Assembly (NCBI GenBank): GCA_946409675.1
Contig: CAMJXI010000068.1
Coordinates: 1 to 6,275 of the forward strand
Origin: an uncultured Lactobacillus sp.
GTDB lineage: Bacteria; Bacillota; Bacilli; Lactobacillales; Lactobacillaceae
Direction: 5' to 3'
DNA length: 6,275 bases
This document shows positions 5,059 through 6,275 of the stretch, in pieces (within the stretch, counting starts at the first letter, position 1; each line of letters opens with the position of its first letter). The translations under genes were made by a program, and so were the position numbers. Under the pieces are notes generated by a model that saw only the letters and a program-made list of their open reading frames with translations, was not told where the DNA came from and made no database searches.

Positions 5059-6275
5059 CTATTTTTTAGCTAATTTTCGAGTCCGAAGGGTGTCCCGTTC
5101 GAGAATTTGTTTTAAATATTGACCGGTATAACTGTCCTTGACCTTAACCAATTGTTCTGGCGTTCCGGTCGCAATAATCTGGCCACCGCCGTCTCCACCT
5201 TCTGGTCCTAAATCAATCAACCAATCGGCATTCTTGATCACATCTAAATTGTGTTCGATAACCAAAACGGTGTTTCCTTCGTCGACGAGTTTTTGCATAA
5301 CTTCCAAAAGTCGTTTGATATCATCTGAGTGCAAACCAGTTGTTGGTTCGTCCAAAATATAGAAGTTTTTCCCAGTCGAAATCTTTTGTAATTCAGAGGC
5401 CAACTTCATCCGTTGGGCTTCCCCACCAGAAAGTGTGGTTGCTGATTGGCCGAGTTGGACGTAGCCCAAACCGACATCAACAATCGTCTTCAATTTTCTG
5501 TGAATCTTGGGGATATGTTCGAAGAATTTGGTGGCTTCAGAAATCGTCATGTTCAAGACTTCAGCGATATTCTTATCCTTGTAAGTTACTTCCAAGGTTT
5601 CGGAGTTGTAACGTTTGCCGTGACAAACTTCGCAAGGAACGTAAACGTCAGGCAGGAAGTTCATCTCAATCTTGATAATCCCGTCACCCTTACAGTTCTC
5701 ACAACGACCACCCTTGACGTTGAAACTAAAGCGGCCCTTTTGGTATCCCCGCATCTTAGCTTCGTTAGTCTGGGCAAAGAGTCCTCTGATATCATCAAAA
5801 ACACTCGTGTAGGTTGCTGGGTTACTTCTTGGTGAACGGCCAATCGGACTTTGATCAATGTCGATGATTTTCTCGATATGTTCATAGCCTTTGATGGACT
5901 TGTATTTACCAGGCTTTTCAGAGTTCCGGTTAATTTTTTGCGCTAATGCACGTTTCAAAATCATGTTCACTAACGTGGACTTACCAGAACCTGAAACACC
6001 CGTTACGACGATAAACTTGCCTAGATCAAACTTGGCAGTGAGATTCTTCAAGTTGTTCTCAGCAGCACCAGTAATGGTAACTGTGTCGCCGTTCCCTTTT
6101 CTGCGTTTCAAAGGCACTGAAATAAACTTCTTACCAGACAAATATTGTCCGGTAATTGAGTTCGGATTGTTCTTAACTTCTTCTGGCGTACCGTAGGCAA
6201 CTAGTTCGCCACCGTTTTCACCGGCACCAGGACCGATATCAATCAAGTAATCCGCCGCCATCATCGTATCTTCAT
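5059..6275 (-). CDS. uvrA: excinuclease ABC subunit A, UvrA (C-terminal part)
   Basis: UvrA is the damage-recognition ATPase of nucleotide excision repair. It works as a dimer with UvrB, which then recruits UvrC. The visible 404 complete codons are the C-terminal part of a protein usually near 950 residues; the frame is open at the right edge, where [18 protein letters not shown] is the end of the first ATPase module. Counting from the Met codon at 6262-6264, the second module has Walker [10 protein letters not shown] (89-97), signature [15 protein letters not shown] (278-292), Walker [13 protein letters not shown] (301-312) and the switch histidine in VIEHNLD (335-341). The zinc finger uses Cys188, 191, 211 and 214. 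Internal duplication of the two modules is visible: the GTPEEV...TGQYLSGK and GTPEQL...TGQYLKQ segments (25-45 and 367-386). The end, [10 protein letters not shown], is complete. uvrB, the usual upstream neighbour, would be off the right side. Confidence 0.98.
   Translation of the reverse strand, partial: EDTMMAADYLIDIGPGAGENGGELVAYGTPEEVKNNPNSITGQYLSGKKFISVPLKRRKGNGDTVTITGAAENNLKNLTAKFDLGKFIVVTGVSGSGKSTLVNMILKRALAQKINRNSEKPGKYKSIKGYEHIEKIIDIDQSPIGRSPRSNPATYTSVFDDIRGLFAQTNEAKMRGYQKGRFSFNVKGGRCENCKGDGIIKIEMNFLPDVYVPCEVCHGKRYNSETLEVTYKDKNIAEVLNMTISEATKFFEHIPKIHRKLKTIVDVGLGYVQLGQSATTLSGGEAQRMKLASELQKISTGKNFYILDEPTTGLHSDDIKRLLEVMQKLVDEGNTVLVIEHNLDVIKNADWLIDLGPEGGDGGGQIIATGTPEQLVKVKDSYTGQYLKQILERDTLRTRKLAKK

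Noticed and set aside
1..6275. Mobile elements, CRISPR array, tRNA/rRNA, phage or defence genes
   Set aside because: No transposase, direct repeats with spacers, RNA gene or phage-like frame was seen; the window is filled by core genes with short gaps.

Overview
The window looks like chromosomal core DNA from a low-to-moderate-GC Gram-positive bacterium of the Bacilli, most likely a member of Lactobacillaceae. The evidence is the uvrA / rapZ(yvcJ)-yvcK-whiA / clpP neighbourhood, strong AGGAGG-like ribosome binding sites, and a Gram-positive TATGnTATAAT promoter. The genus cannot be fixed from the sequence alone.

Layout, left to right. The 3' three-quarters of clpP (+) ends at 470 and runs into a 12-bp hairpin terminator. 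Everything else is on the minus strand and is transcribed right to left: uvrA (5' end outside the window), a six-helix HdeD/DUF308-type membrane protein, a small protein with one PASTA-like domain, a terminator, an extended -10 promoter, then rapZ, yvcK, whiA and an OhrR-like MarR-family regulator. That regulator's stop codon lies inside the terminator shared with clpP. No stretch longer than 300 bases lacks a gene.

The rapZ-yvcK-whiA-marR block is a very compact operon with gaps of 0 to 10 bases. Each Shine-Dalgarno sequence sits in the tail of the gene before it, so translational coupling is likely. RapZ (nucleotide-binding), YvcK (UDP-sugar-binding metabolic/envelope control) and WhiA (DNA-binding division/chromosome factor) form a conserved growth-control set in Gram-positives. 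Here an apparent organic-peroxide sensor is added at the end. Upstream, uvrA (nucleotide excision repair) has no visible terminator before the membrane protein gene, so uvrA, the HdeD-like gene and the PASTA gene may be partly co-transcribed.

I found no mobile element, CRISPR array, RNA gene or clearly new multi-gene system. The points most worth a second look are the OhrR-like regulator with two well-spaced cysteines in the whiA operon, the stand-alone PASTA-like protein next to yvcK, a perfect 8-bp inverted repeat framing the ribosome binding site of the HdeD-like gene, and the in-frame TAG-TTG junction between yvcK and whiA.
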